From positions 43,535-107,534 of the forward strand of contig CANRDO010000001.1 of assembly GCA_947629385.1 (NCBI GenBank): a stretch of DNA of 64,000 nt, read 5' to 3'. The position numbers and the translations under genes are program-made. A model generated the notes under the pieces. The model ran no database searches, was not told where the DNA came from, and was given only the letters and a program-made list of their open reading frames with translations. The stretch comes from an uncultured Lachnospiraceae bacterium (GTDB lineage: Bacteria; Bacillota; Clostridia; Lachnospirales; Lachnospiraceae). This document shows positions 15,622 to 24,600 of the stretch, one piece after another (position 1 is the first letter of the stretch; each line of letters starts with the position of its first letter).

Positions 15622-17162
15622 GTATAGGTATGCAGAATAAGAAAAACACAAAGACTGACAGGACGGTAGAATATATCATTGTACAAGCAGGCGGAAAAGG
15701 GACGCGCATGGAAAAACTCACAAGGAATAAGCCTAAGGCGCTGATTCCCGTGCAAAATCTGCCAATGCTCTTCCATTTGTTTCGGAGATATCCGGACAGG
15801 AAATTTATTATAATCGGTGATTACAAATACGATGTCTTGGAGAGGTACCTGCAGGAATTTGCAGAAGAGGAATATTCACTAATCTGTGCAACAGGGCATA
15901 CTGGTACCTGCGCGGGATTAGCAGAAGCGGTGTCTCTGGTGCCGGAAGGCAAAAGGTTTATGCTGATTTGGTGCGACCTTATCCTGTCAGATGACTATAT
16001 GATTCCTGAAACAGATAATAATATTATAGGCATATCTAAGGATTTCCCGTGCAGATGGAAATATGAAAACGGGGAATTTACCGAAGAGAGAAGTTCGGAG
16101 CAAGGTGTGGCTGGGCATTTTATATTCAGGAATAAGTCTTTCCTGGAGGGGGTGCCTAAGGATGGGGAATTCGTCCGGTGGCTGAAAGAACAAGGACTTC
16201 GATTTGAAGAACAGCCATTGTATCGGACGCATGAATATGGACTTTACAGCGAATGGAAAAAATTGCCGGAGAATAGGTGCCGTCCATTTAACCGGATTCA
16301 GATAGAAAACGGTAGATTCTACAAGGAGGCGGTGGATGAACAAGGACAACGACTTGCTTTGCGTGAAGTCGCATGGTATCGGAAAGCAATGGAACTTGGG
16401 GTTGAAGGTATTCCACATATATATGGTTTTCAACCTTTGTGCATGGAACTAGTTGATGGAGTACCGATTTATGAATGTGAGGGCCTTACAGAGGATAGAA
16501 AGAAAGCTATCTTAAAAAAGGTTATAGTAAATCTGAAACAGTTACATAGCCTTGGAAGTGTTCCTGCTGAAAAAGAAAGCTATTGGACGGCATACATAGG
16601 GAAAACTTTCGAAAGACTGAATAAGGTGCACCGTCTTGTGCCATTTGCGGATGAAGAAACAGTCAAAGTAAACGGAAGATTATGCCGAAATGTGTTTTGT
16701 CATAGAGAGGAATTAGAGCGTGAGGTACTGCAGTACTTGCCGTCGAAATTTCGGTTTATCCATGGTGATTGCACATTCAGTAATATGATGCTGAAGTCCG
16801 ATGGAGAGACTGTGCTGATAGATCCTAGAGGATATTTTGGAACTACAGAGATTTACGGGGATCCTGCGTACGATTGGGTAAAGCTGTATTATTCTTTATA
16901 TAGTAATTATGATCAGTTTAATTTAAAACGGTTTGACTTAACCATTGGAGAAAACGAAGTAGAATTAAGTATTGATTCAAATTGTTGGGAAGGACTGGAA
17001 AGGTATTTCTTTGAGATGCTTGACGGTGAAGTGACGGAACGGCAAATGAAACTTTTGATGGCTATTGTATGGCTTAGTCTGACTACTTACGTATGGGAAG
17101 ACTATGACTCAATTTGCGGAGCGTTTTACAACGGACTGTATTATCTGGAGGAAGTATTATGA
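15618..17162 (+). CDS. Nucleotidyltransferase fused to a choline/aminoglycoside kinase-like domain
   Basis: Bifunctional protein of 514 residues. Residues about 13-215 form a sugar-1-phosphate nucleotidyltransferase: IIVQAGGKGTRMEKLTRNKPKALIPV is the NTP-binding signature, with a metal-binding WCDL at about residue 117. Residues about 225-510 form an APH/choline-kinase fold: FIHGDCTFSNMML is the catalytic loop and VLIDPRG the metal-binding DPRG. Together it would phosphorylate and then activate a sugar or polyol as an NDP or CDP derivative. It overlaps the SIS gene (ATGA), and the HAD gene follows, so the three form a cassette resembling in logic the GDP-heptose route. GTG at 15618 overlaps the previous stop; ATG at 15630 is an alternative start. 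Confidence 0.82.
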   Translation: MSIGMQNKKNTKTDRTVEYIIVQAGGKGTRMEKLTRNKPKALIPVQNLPMLFHLFRRYPDRKFIIIGDYKYDVLERYLQEFAEEEYSLICATGHTGTCAGLAEAVSLVPEGKRFMLIWCDLILSDDYMIPETDNNIIGISKDFPCRWKYENGEFTEERSSEQGVAGHFIFRNKSFLEGVPKDGEFVRWLKEQGLRFEEQPLYRTHEYGLYSEWKKLPENRCRPFNRIQIENGRFYKEAVDEQGQRLALREVAWYRKAMELGVEGIPHIYGFQPLCMELVDGVPIYECEGLTEDRKKAILKKVIVNLKQLHSLGSVPAEKESYWTAYIGKTFERLNKVHRLVPFADEETVKVNGRLCRNVFCHREELEREVLQYLPSKFRFIHGDCTFSNMMLKSDGETVLIDPRGYFGTTEIYGDPAYDWVKLYYSLYSNYDQFNLKRFDLTIGENEVELSIDSNCWEGLERYFFEMLDGEVTERQMKLLMAIVWLSLTTYVWEDYDSICGAFYNGLYYLEEVL

Positions 17163-17764
17163 CAGACAGCGCGTATACATATTTCGAAAACGATATGGCC
17201 ATGATCGAATCGGCACTCCGTTCAATTGACAAGAATCAGATGGAAAGACTCATCAGTGAATGTGAGGCAGTATTGCATAAAGGTTTCCGAGTTGTAGTAT
17301 CCGGGTTGGGGAAAAATGTATGTATTTGTGATAAATTTGTTGGGACAATGCTTTCACTTGGACTAAATGCTGGATTTTTGCATACCAATTCAGCTGTGCA
17401 TGGAGATTTGGGAATGGTACATCCAGGAGATTTGGTTATTATCCTGACGAAAAGCGGTGCAACTGTTGAATCTGTTTATCTGGCAAACTTGCTCAAAAAG
17501 AGAAAGGGAGTTGATTTGTGGCTGCTCAGCTTTGAGGAACATAGCCCGCTGGCTGATTCCATGGAAAACAAGCTAATTGTTCGACTGGAGCACGAGGGTG
17601 ATAGATGGAACGTGATACCTAACAATTCGACAACAATAAATCTGATTGTCCTTCAAAAGGTGGCGATGGAGCTTTCAAAAAGATTGAACCTATCTCTGGA
17701 AGCGGATTTTAAACCAAACCATCCGGGGGGGGCGATAGGGGTACGATTGCGGCATGAAAAATAA
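17159..17764 (+). CDS. SIS-domain sugar-phosphate isomerase (KpsF/GmhA-like), poly-G at conserved motif
   Basis: Single SIS domain of 201 residues with no CBS pair. VVVSGLGKNVCI and LTKSGATVESVYLANLLKK are the phosphosugar-binding loops, HTNSAVHGDLGMVHPGD carries family histidines, and NHPGGAIG near the end matches the C-terminal HPGGxLG motif of KpsF/GutQ arabinose-5-phosphate isomerases. A GmhA-type sedoheptulose-7-phosphate reaction is the alternative given the kinase and HAD neighbours. The start overlaps the previous stop (ATGA). The HPGG codons lie in an 8-G run (17725-17732). A one-base change would remove or replace only the last dozen residues. Confidence 0.83.
   Translation: MTDSAYTYFENDMAMIESALRSIDKNQMERLISECEAVLHKGFRVVVSGLGKNVCICDKFVGTMLSLGLNAGFLHTNSAVHGDLGMVHPGDLVIILTKSGATVESVYLANLLKKRKGVDLWLLSFEEHSPLADSMENKLIVRLEHEGDRWNVIPNNSTTINLIVLQKVAMELSKRLNLSLEADFKPNHPGGAIGVRLRHEK
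17725..17732 (+). repeat. Poly-G tract (8 G) at the HPGG motif of the SIS gene
   Basis: Eight G within CCG GGG GGG GCG. Frame intact. Minus one G gives CGA TAG; plus one gives a shifted tail ending at 17755. The glycine pair is conserved in the family, so part of the run is explained by protein constraint. Confidence 0.9.
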
Positions 17765-18128
17765 ACTTATACTTTCACCATTGGGACATACATGGATATT
17801 TGATCTGGATGGGACTGTGGTTAAACACAATGGATATAAAGAAGACGGACATGATACGTTTCTTGAAGGTGCAGCTGACTTTCTAAGGTCGCTTCCCGCT
17901 AAAGACATGATTATTTTTCTGACATCGAGAGCAGAAGTTCACAGGAAACAGACGGAAGATTTCCTGAAAAGCAACAGTATTCGGTACAACTACATCATTT
18001 TTGGAGCACCTTATGGGGAACGTATTCTGATTAATGATAATAAACCGAGTGGATTAAAAATGAGTATGGGTATCTGCTCTGACAGAAACGTTTGGCCATG
18101 TTTGGAAGTTGTAGAAGATAGCAAATAA
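17754..18128 (+). CDS. HAD-family phosphatase
   Basis: Small phosphatase of 124 residues. Motif I is FDLDGTV (nucleophile Asp near residue 17), motif II is FLTSRAE (about 59-65), and the end motif is INDNKPSG (about 93-100). No cap domain is present, as in GmhB-like and KdsC-like enzymes acting on sugar phosphates. Starts 11 bases inside the SIS gene in another frame, so the two are cotranslated. Expected job: remove one phosphate from a bisphosphate intermediate before nucleotidyl transfer, by analogy with heptose pathways. Confidence 0.82.
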   Translation: MKNKLILSPLGHTWIFDLDGTVVKHNGYKEDGHDTFLEGAADFLRSLPAKDMIIFLTSRAEVHRKQTEDFLKSNSIRYNYIIFGAPYGERILINDNKPSGLKMSMGICSDRNVWPCLEVVEDSK

Positions 18129-18208
18129 GGTGGGAGACAGTATGAAAAAATCAGTCATATATGAGAATTAGATTATAAGTTTTAAGGCAAAGGAGAAGGC
18201 GGAAACGG

Positions 18209-19333
18209 ATGGTTAATTTCAACATCAACCTGGAAGGTAAAACGATTCTTGTCACCGGAGCGGCAGGGTTTATTGGTGCTAGTCTGATCAGGAAGTTGTG
18301 TCAGGGTATACATGGAATACAGATCATCGGTATCGATAATCTGAATAACTATTATGATGTCTCGCTAAAAGAATATAGGCTGGCGGAACTGGACAAGTTT
18401 TCTTCTTTTCATTTTAGCAAAGGGAGTATTGCGGATAAGGAATTTGTCACGGAGATATTTCACAGATATAGGCCGCAGATTGTGGTGAATTTGGCGGCAC
18501 AGGCTGGGGTAAGATATTCCATCACAAACCCGGACGCGTACATAGAGTCGAACCTGATTGGTTTTTATAATATCCTGGAGACCTGCAGACATTCTTATGA
18601 CAATCTCGCCGGTGTTCATGATGGCGCGGACAAGGGTGTAGAACATCTGGTGTATGCTTCTTCCAGTTCAGTGTATGGTTCGAATAAAAGGATTCCCTAT
18701 TCTACAGAGGACAAGACGGATCAGCCGGTGAGCCTGTATGCCGCGACCAAGAAATCTGACGAGCTGCTGGCGCATGCTTACTCCAAGCTATACGGGATTC
18801 CTACCACGGGGCTTCGCTTTTTCACTGTATACGGACCGGCAGGAAGGCCCGACATGGCTTATTTCAGCTTTGCGGATAAACTGAAAATGGGTGGGAAGAT
18901 CCAGATATTCAATTACGGAAACTGTAAAAGAGACTTCACGTATATAGATGATATCGTGGAGGGTGTCGTCCGTGTCATGCAGTATGCTCCCGAGAAAAGG
19001 ACTGGGGAGGATGGCCTACCGGTACCGCCATACAGACTTTATAACATTGGCAACAGTCATCCGGAAAATTTGCTGGATTTTGTTGATATTCTGCAGCAGG
19101 AGCTTGTACGGGCGGGGGTCTTGCCGGAGAAATATGATTTTGAAAGCCACAGGGAGTTGGTTCCGATGCAGCCAGGGGATGTGCCAGAAACCTATGCGGA
19201 TGTGACAGCGCTGGAGACAGATTTCGGATTCAGGCCAGGAACCGGTCTGCGGGATGGCCTCAGAAAGTTTGCTGAATGGTATAAGGATTTTTATGGATGT
19301 CGTGAAGGGGAAACAGAGGGGATAGCAGAATGA
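18209..19333 (+). CDS. NAD-dependent UDP-glucuronate 4-epimerase family protein
   Basis: Extended short-chain dehydrogenase of 374 residues. TGAAGFIG (about 15-22) binds [21 protein letters not shown] is characteristic of UDP-glucuronate 4-epimerases that give UDP-galacturonate, and YAATKK holds the catalytic Tyr and Lys (about 178-182). [13 protein letters not shown] follows. It overlaps by 4 bases the UDP-sugar dehydrogenase gene, which would supply UDP-glucuronate. GC content is visibly higher than in neighbouring EPS genes, so this pair may have a separate origin. Confidence 0.88.
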   Translation: MVNFNINLEGKTILVTGAAGFIGASLIRKLCQGIHGIQIIGIDNLNNYYDVSLKEYRLAELDKFSSFHFSKGSIADKEFVTEIFHRYRPQIVVNLAAQAGVRYSITNPDAYIESNLIGFYNILETCRHSYDNLAGVHDGADKGVEHLVYASSSSVYGSNKRIPYSTEDKTDQPVSLYAATKKSDELLAHAYSKLYGIPTTGLRFFTVYGPAGRPDMAYFSFADKLKMGGKIQIFNYGNCKRDFTYIDDIVEGVVRVMQYAPEKRTGEDGLPVPPYRLYNIGNSHPENLLDFVDILQQELVRAGVLPEKYDFESHRELVPMQPGDVPETYADVTALETDFGFRPGTGLRDGLRKFAEWYKDFYGCREGETEGIAE

Positions 19334-20583
19334 ATACCACGGATGGAAGCTTGAAAATAGCGGTAGCAGGGATCGGCTATGTTGGATTATCCATGTCTGT
19401 ACTGCTTGCACAGCACAACGAAGTGTATGCAGTAGACATTATCCCGGAAAAGGTCGGAATGATCAACCAAGGGAAATCGCCGATCCGGGATGAGTATATT
19501 GAAAAATATCTGAAGGAAAAGGAACTACACCTGATAGCGACTTTGGATGCAAAGGAAGCTTATACTGGTGCTGATTTTGTGATCATAAGTGCTCCTACGA
19601 ATTATGACCCGCATAAGAATTTTTTTGATACGGCTGCAGTTGAGGCCGTGATCCAGCAGGTTATGGAATATGCCTCGGATGCTGTCATGGTCATCAAAAG
19701 TACTGTCCCGGTAGGGTTTACGGAAGGCATCCGGGAAAAGACCGGGAGCAGGAATATCCTGTTCAGTCCGGAATTCCTGAGAGAGTCCAAAGCGCTTTAC
19801 GATAATCTGTATCCATCCCGGATCGTTGTAGGCACGGACAGGGAAGATGCACGGCTTATGGAAGCTGCGCACGGATTTGCGGAGCTTCTGGTGCAGGGGG
19901 CGGCTAAAGAGAACATAGACGTACTTTATATGGGATTTACGGAGGCTGAGGCAGTAAAGCTGTTTGCCAATACATACCTTGCTTTGCGGGTCGGATATTT
20001 CAATGAATTAGACACGTATGCAGAGCTGAAGGGCCTTGATACCAGAGCGATTATAGAAGGCGTATGCCTGGATCCACGGATTGGGGGCTACTACAATAAC
20101 CCGAGCTTCGGATATGGCGGTTATTGTCTGCCCAAAGATACAAAGCAGCTGCTGGCAAATTACCGGGATGTTCCGGAGAACCTGATAGAAGCGATTGTGG
20201 AAAGCAACCGTACAAGGAAGGATTTCATTGCGGATCGGGTATTGGAGCTGGCAGGGGCGTACAGTGCGAATAGCAGCTGGGAGAGTAGCCGGGAAAAGGA
20301 AGTTGTGATTGGTGTTTACCGGCTCACAATGAAAAATAATAGCGATAACTTCCGCCAGAGCAGTATTCAGGGAATCATGAAAAGGATAAAGGCGAAAGGC
20401 GCGACTGTTATCATATACGAGCCGACGCTGAAGGACGGTGAGACATTTTTCGGCAGCAGGGTAATGAACAACCTTGAGGATTTCAAAAAACGCAGTCAGG
20501 TGATCGTGGCAAACCGTTATGATGAATGCCTGGATGATGTCAAGGATAAGGTCTACACGAAGGATATTTTCAGGAGAGACTGA
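19330..20583 (+). CDS. ugd: UDP-glucose 6-dehydrogenase family nucleotide-sugar dehydrogenase
   Basis: NAD-dependent oxidation of UDP-glucose to UDP-glucuronate is the expected reaction. The 417-residue protein begins with a [19 protein letters not shown] nucleotide-binding site. It has [32 protein letters not shown] and the active-site [14 protein letters not shown] (catalytic Cys near residue 260), then a C-terminal UDP-binding domain with [19 protein letters not shown] overlaps the epimerase stop. The pair provides an acidic sugar for the EPS repeat. Confidence 0.9.
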   Translation: MNTTDGSLKIAVAGIGYVGLSMSVLLAQHNEVYAVDIIPEKVGMINQGKSPIRDEYIEKYLKEKELHLIATLDAKEAYTGADFVIISAPTNYDPHKNFFDTAAVEAVIQQVMEYASDAVMVIKSTVPVGFTEGIREKTGSRNILFSPEFLRESKALYDNLYPSRIVVGTDREDARLMEAAHGFAELLVQGAAKENIDVLYMGFTEAEAVKLFANTYLALRVGYFNELDTYAELKGLDTRAIIEGVCLDPRIGGYYNNPSFGYGGYCLPKDTKQLLANYRDVPENLIEAIVESNRTRKDFIADRVLELAGAYSANSSWESSREKEVVIGVYRLTMKNNSDNFRQSSIQGIMKRIKAKGATVIIYEPTLKDGETFFGSRVMNNLEDFKKRSQVIVANRYDECLDDVKDKVYTKDIFRRD

Positions 20584-20614
20584 AGCAAATCTTTTAGATG
20601 GAGTTAGATGCGAA

Positions 20615-21901
20615 GTGAGGATACTGATTGTTAATTACCGATATTTTATTTCTGGCGGACCGGAAAGGTACATGTTCAATATAAAGCGGATCTTGGAAGA
20701 ACACGGGCATGAGGTGATACCGTTCTCGGTGCATTCCAACAAGAATGTAGAGACTGAGTATGAAAAATATTTTGTCGAACCGATTGGAGGAAGGGATGCG
20801 ACCTATTACAGAGAATATAAAAAGACTCCCCGTGTGATATACCAGATGCTCTCGAGAAGCATTTATTCCTTTGAGGTTAAACGGGCGATACAGAAAGAAA
20901 TCCGTGAGGTAAAGCCGGATTTGGTATATATTCTCCACTTTGTAAATAAGCTCTCCCCAAGCGTCATAAGAGGGGCGAAGCAGATGGGGATGCCGGTAGT
21001 GCTTCGATTATCTGATTATTATCTCCTGTGTCCTCAGTTTGGTTTTTTATGTCGGAAACAGGTTTGTGAGGAGTGCCTGACGAAAGGGTACAGATCCTGT
21101 ATAAGGAAGAGATGTGTGAAAGGTTCACTATTTACATCAATGGTTCGTGTACTGTCTATGAAAATACATGAATGGCTTAGGGTCTATGAGGATGTGGATG
21201 CATTTATCACGCCATCTGAATTTTTGAAGAAAAAATTGGTTGAGCATGGTTTCGATAGGAGCAAGATCATCTGTATACCGACATTTTCAATCAGTGAGAT
21301 AAGTGTGAAGCGGGTAGAGCAGAGTGGTAGTGGTTCCTATGGCTTGTATTTTGGATCCATATCGGACGGAAAAGGAGTGGACACGATAATCCGTGCTTAT
21401 GAGAAGCTGCCGGATCATCAGCTGAAGATAGTAGGGGACGATACGACAGAGGAGGCAGAGCGATTAAAACAGTATATCCGAGAACGCGAGATGAAGAATG
21501 TCGAGTTCCTTGGGTTCAAGGGCGGGGTGGAGTTGGAGAACATTGTGAGCAGGGCCCGGTTTTCAATTATTCCATCCATGTGGTATGAGAACCTGCCCAA
21601 TACTGCATTGGAGTCTTTCCAGCAATCAAAACCGGTGCTGGCAAGCAATATCGGCAGTCTACCGGAACTGGTCGAGGACGGCTGGAACGGTTATCTGTTC
21701 GAGCCAGGTAATGCAGACGAGCTTGTAGAGAAGATCCGACTGTTGGACAGTGACGACAAGGTAAAGGAGCAGGGGCACAATAGTCGCATCAGGTTCGAGG
21801 AACGGTTCATGGCGGAAGAGCACTATGAGGCATTGATGCGATTGTTCAGAGACGTACTCCATGGAGAAAATAGACTGAGAAACGCTCAGGAAGAGGTATA
21901 G
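20615..21901 (+). CDS. Family 4 glycosyltransferase with Cys-rich loop
   Basis: GT-B glycosyltransferase of 428 residues. GTG at 20615 starts VRILIVNYRYFISGGPERYM, the expected first strand and acceptor loop; GGAG stands 11 bases upstream. A cluster of seven cysteines (about residues 137-171, including LLCPQFGFLCRKQVCEEC) resembles the metal-binding insertion seen in a subgroup of EPS glycosyltransferases. The donor site is FSIIPSMWYENLPNTALESFQ. GC is intermediate. It is followed after 32 bases by the TupA-like gene. Confidence 0.85.
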   Translation: MRILIVNYRYFISGGPERYMFNIKRILEEHGHEVIPFSVHSNKNVETEYEKYFVEPIGGRDATYYREYKKTPRVIYQMLSRSIYSFEVKRAIQKEIREVKPDLVYILHFVNKLSPSVIRGAKQMGMPVVLRLSDYYLLCPQFGFLCRKQVCEECLTKGYRSCIRKRCVKGSLFTSMVRVLSMKIHEWLRVYEDVDAFITPSEFLKKKLVEHGFDRSKIICIPTFSISEISVKRVEQSGSGSYGLYFGSISDGKGVDTIIRAYEKLPDHQLKIVGDDTTEEAERLKQYIREREMKNVEFLGFKGGVELENIVSRARFSIIPSMWYENLPNTALESFQQSKPVLASNIGSLPELVEDGWNGYLFEPGNADELVEKIRLLDSDDKVKEQGHNSRIRFEERFMAEEHYEALMRLFRDVLHGENRLRNAQEEV

Positions 21902-21933
21902 GGAACAGATCAGGTGATAGGAGGAGAGCAGAG

Positions 21934-23277
21934 ATGCTGGAGATTGCAAAGAAGGCGATAGAACATCCAGATAAGATTATAACAAATTTGGGTAGGAGAG
22001 GATACCTGAATTGGATGTCCGACGAGCAGTATATAAGAATATTGTATAGGATGATTTTTAAAAGGAAATTAAATCTGGGGAATCCTCAGACCTTCAATGA
22101 GAAGCTGCAATGGCTTAAGCTGCACGATCACAATCCGCTCTATACAAGATTGGTAGATAAATATGAGGTCAAGCAGTATGTTGCTGATTTAATTGGCGAA
22201 GAGTATATTATTCCGACTTTGGGCGTATGGAATTCCATCGATGAGGTCGATTTTGACTCTCTCCCGAATCAGTTCGTATTAAAGTGCACACATGATTCGG
22301 GGGGACTTGTTATATGCAGGAATAAAAACAAATTGGATGTCAACGCGACTAAGAAAAAATTAAAGAAAAGCCTCAATCAGAATTTTTTTTACTTTGGCAG
22401 GGAATGGCCTTATAAGAATGTAAAGCCACGTATTATCGCCGAAAAGTATATGACTGATGAATCAGGTACGGAATTGAAGGATTATAAAATTTTTAATTTC
22501 GATGGGAAACCGAAACTTATACAGGTAGATTATGATCGATTTGTTAAGCATAAGAGGAATTTATATTCAACCGATTGGAAGTATATTGAAGCAGCAATTC
22601 AATATCCTACAGACCCCAAGCATCATATTGAGCGGCCGAAGCAGCTTGATAAGATGCTTAGCATAGCGCGCGTTCTGTCGGCGGGTATTTCTCATGTAAG
22701 AACAGATTTATATTGCATTGATAACCGGATTTATTTTGGAGAGCTTACATTTTACCACGAATCAGGGTTAGGTAAATTTACACCCGAGATTCTTGACGAG
22801 AAGATGGGTGAATGGATCAAACTTCCTTCTGGGGGGGGGTATCTCTTGACCAGTGATGGTGTATCAATGCTTATCAGGACTGTTAGGATGCCTGACTGTG
22901 ACGAGGATAAGACGGGATTGACAGACTATAAATTTTTATGTTTTAACGGAGAACCGCAATTCATTGAAATTCATAAAGACCGTTTTTCTGAACATACACA
23001 AGACTTTTATGATATCTCATGGAAACCGGCAGAGATTAGTCAAGGACCAACGGCAAAGACGCTGATTAACCCGCCCCAAAACTTGGATAAAATGATAGAA
23101 CTGTCAAGAACTCTTTCTGGCGAAATGGCGCATGTTCGAATTGATTGGTATGAAGTTGCTGGGAAACTTTATTTTGGAGAGATAACATTCTATGATGGCG
23201 GAGGATTTGAGCCGTTTGATGATATAAAATCAGAAATGATACTGGGCAATTTAATTCATCTTCCTATTGGAATTTAA
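21934..23277 (+). CDS. TupA-like ATP-grasp protein fused across a poly-G tract to an extra half domain
   Basis: Residues 1-299 form a complete TupA-like ATP-grasp protein: FNEKLQWLKLHD, LVDKYEVKQYV, VLKCTHDSGGLV, then DYKIFNFDGKPKLIQVD and YFGELTFYHESGLGKFTP, ending WIKLPS. TupA-type proteins are thought to form amide or peptide-like links in teichuronopeptide-type polymers. After a 9-G run (22831-22839) the frame continues for 145 residues that repeat the C-terminal half of the same domain (DYKFLCFNGEPQFIEI, YFGEITFYDGGGFEPF) without its N-terminal half. With 8 G the protein would stop at 22847-22849, giving a standard 304-residue enzyme. The long form as given is therefore unusual. Confidence 0.82.
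   Translation: MLEIAKKAIEHPDKIITNLGRRGYLNWMSDEQYIRILYRMIFKRKLNLGNPQTFNEKLQWLKLHDHNPLYTRLVDKYEVKQYVADLIGEEYIIPTLGVWNSIDEVDFDSLPNQFVLKCTHDSGGLVICRNKNKLDVNATKKKLKKSLNQNFFYFGREWPYKNVKPRIIAEKYMTDESGTELKDYKIFNFDGKPKLIQVDYDRFVKHKRNLYSTDWKYIEAAIQYPTDPKHHIERPKQLDKMLSIARVLSAGISHVRTDLYCIDNRIYFGELTFYHESGLGKFTPEILDEKMGEWIKLPSGGGYLLTSDGVSMLIRTVRMPDCDEDKTGLTDYKFLCFNGEPQFIEIHKDRFSEHTQDFYDISWKPAEISQGPTAKTLINPPQNLDKMIELSRTLSGEMAHVRIDWYEVAGKLYFGEITFYDGGGFEPFDDIKSEMILGNLIHLPIGI
22831..22839 (+). repeat. Poly-G tract (9 G) joining a full and a half ATP-grasp domain
   Basis: Nine G encode three glycines between the two homologous parts. Minus one G puts TGA five codons after the last upstream residue; plus one gives a stop a few codons later. 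Only 9 G (or multiples of three away) gives the fusion. Confidence 0.95.
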
Positions 23278-23280
23278 ACG

Positions 23281-23370
23281 AAATGTATTTTTGGAGAGGT
23301 GGCATTTTTTATCATATATAGGAAAAACATTTTAATGGCAAAAATGACGGAAACAGTGGACTTTTAGAAT
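23281..23370 (+). other. Relic of a TupA-like C-terminus
   Basis: Directly after the TupA fusion a short stretch around 23287-23315 can be read, allowing small indels, as YFGEVAFYH, matching the YFGE(I/L)TFY(D/H) block present twice in the preceding gene. No open frame remains. It suggests a further decayed copy and recombination between repeats at this spot. Confidence 0.35.
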
Positions 23371-23394
23371 TGCCGAGAAAGGAACAGAGGATAA

Positions 23395-24563
23395 GTGGGG
23401 AAGCTAAAGAAAAAAATTAAAAAAAAATTGATGGATGCGTTGGGTCAGGTGATGATATCTCGCAGAAGGTACGGCGAAGTACGGAAATTTTGGGACAAAC
23501 GCAGGGTAAAGATATGGAGGTCTGTAAAGCTATCTAAGGATCAAAAAAAACAGATAGACACATTATATAAAGATAATTATGGCAAAAGGATTTCACGTAT
23601 ATGGCATAGGCATTACATGGCATATACTGGTTGTTTTGATCCGGGGTATTTTCCGGAAATGCTCTATATTCCTGAATTTGAGCATTTCATGAATCAAGAC
23701 AGTGCTTATACCAGATCATTGGGTGATAAAAATGTGCTTCCCTATTTGGCGTATGTGGGGGGGTGAGAACTCCGAAGTTTTTTCTGCAGGCATCTTTTGG
23801 AATCTATCGTGATGGAAGATATATTGAACTTTCGAAGAAAGAGGCCATTGGAAGAATTGCTAATATAGGTGAAGCTTTTCTTAAACCGAGTATCGATAGT
23901 AGTAGTGGCGAAGGTTGCTGCTTAATCAATATGAAAGATGGAATTAACAAATTGGATGGAAGATCGGCAAGAGATATTCTTTTGGATGCTGGTGATCATT
24001 TTATAATACAAGAGCGTCTCAAATGTCATGAGTCGATAACTGCTTTGTACCCGAATAGTGTTAATACTTTTCGTGTCATTACATATCGTTGGAAAGATGG
24101 ATATTATCATATGCCGGTTATCATGAGAATTGGACGTGGTGGAAATTATTTAGACAACGCTCATGCAGGAGGAATGTTTATTGCCATTAATGATGAAGGC
24201 GTCTTGAATAGAACTGCATATACAGAATTTAAGGAAGAATATACTGTTCATCCGGATACAGGAATTACTTTTGAAGGATATCGGGTTGAATCGTTTCCGA
24301 AGGTTCTTGCAGCAGCAAAACGGATGAGTCAGATGATTCCACAGATAGGGTGTATTAATTGGGACTTTACGATAGATGCAGAGGGAGAGCCAGTATTAAT
24401 CGAAGCGAATATGGATTGTGGAAGTGTTTGGTTGATAGAGATGGCTCATGGGTGTGGACCTTTTGGGGATAGAACCACGGAAGTGCTGCAATGGCTTAGA
24501 AAGATGAGACGTTTGCCAGGCTCGGAGCGACATTGGTATCGGTTCGGGAAGATGCAAAAGTGA
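23395..24563 (+). pseudogene. Sugar-transfer-associated ATP-grasp protein, phase-OFF at a 7-G tract
   Basis: Two overlapping frames together make one protein. Frame 1 (23395-23766, GTG start, 123 residues) carries an N-terminal basic helix and the HRHYMAYTGCFDPGYFPEMLY segment and stops right after GTG GGG GGG TGA. Frame 2 (to 24563) continues without overlap of content: RTPKFFLQASFG, KPSIDSSSGEGCCLI, FIIQERLKCHESI, NTFRVITYRWKDGYYHMPVI, HAGGMFIAIN and WDFTIDAEGEPVLIEANMDC, the classic ATP-grasp metal site. Adding one G to the 7-G run (23757-23763) joins both into a 389-residue protein of the ATP-grasp family found in EPS clusters. As sequenced it is OFF, though internal initiation at GTG 23763 could produce the C-terminal part. 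Confidence 0.85.
23757..23763 (+). repeat. Poly-G tract (7 G) breaking the ATP-grasp gene
   Basis: Seven G; the upstream frame hits TGA immediately afterwards. Eight G reads GTG GGG GGG GTG AGA and restores the full-length product. Confidence 0.95.
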
Positions 24564-24600
24564 CTGTAATTATAGCAATTAGTAAGGAAAGATAATAATT

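Noticed and set aside
22299..22304. Six-G run in the TupA-like gene
   Set aside because: It encodes the conserved SGG of the ATP-grasp domain and is below the length where the other tracts cluster.
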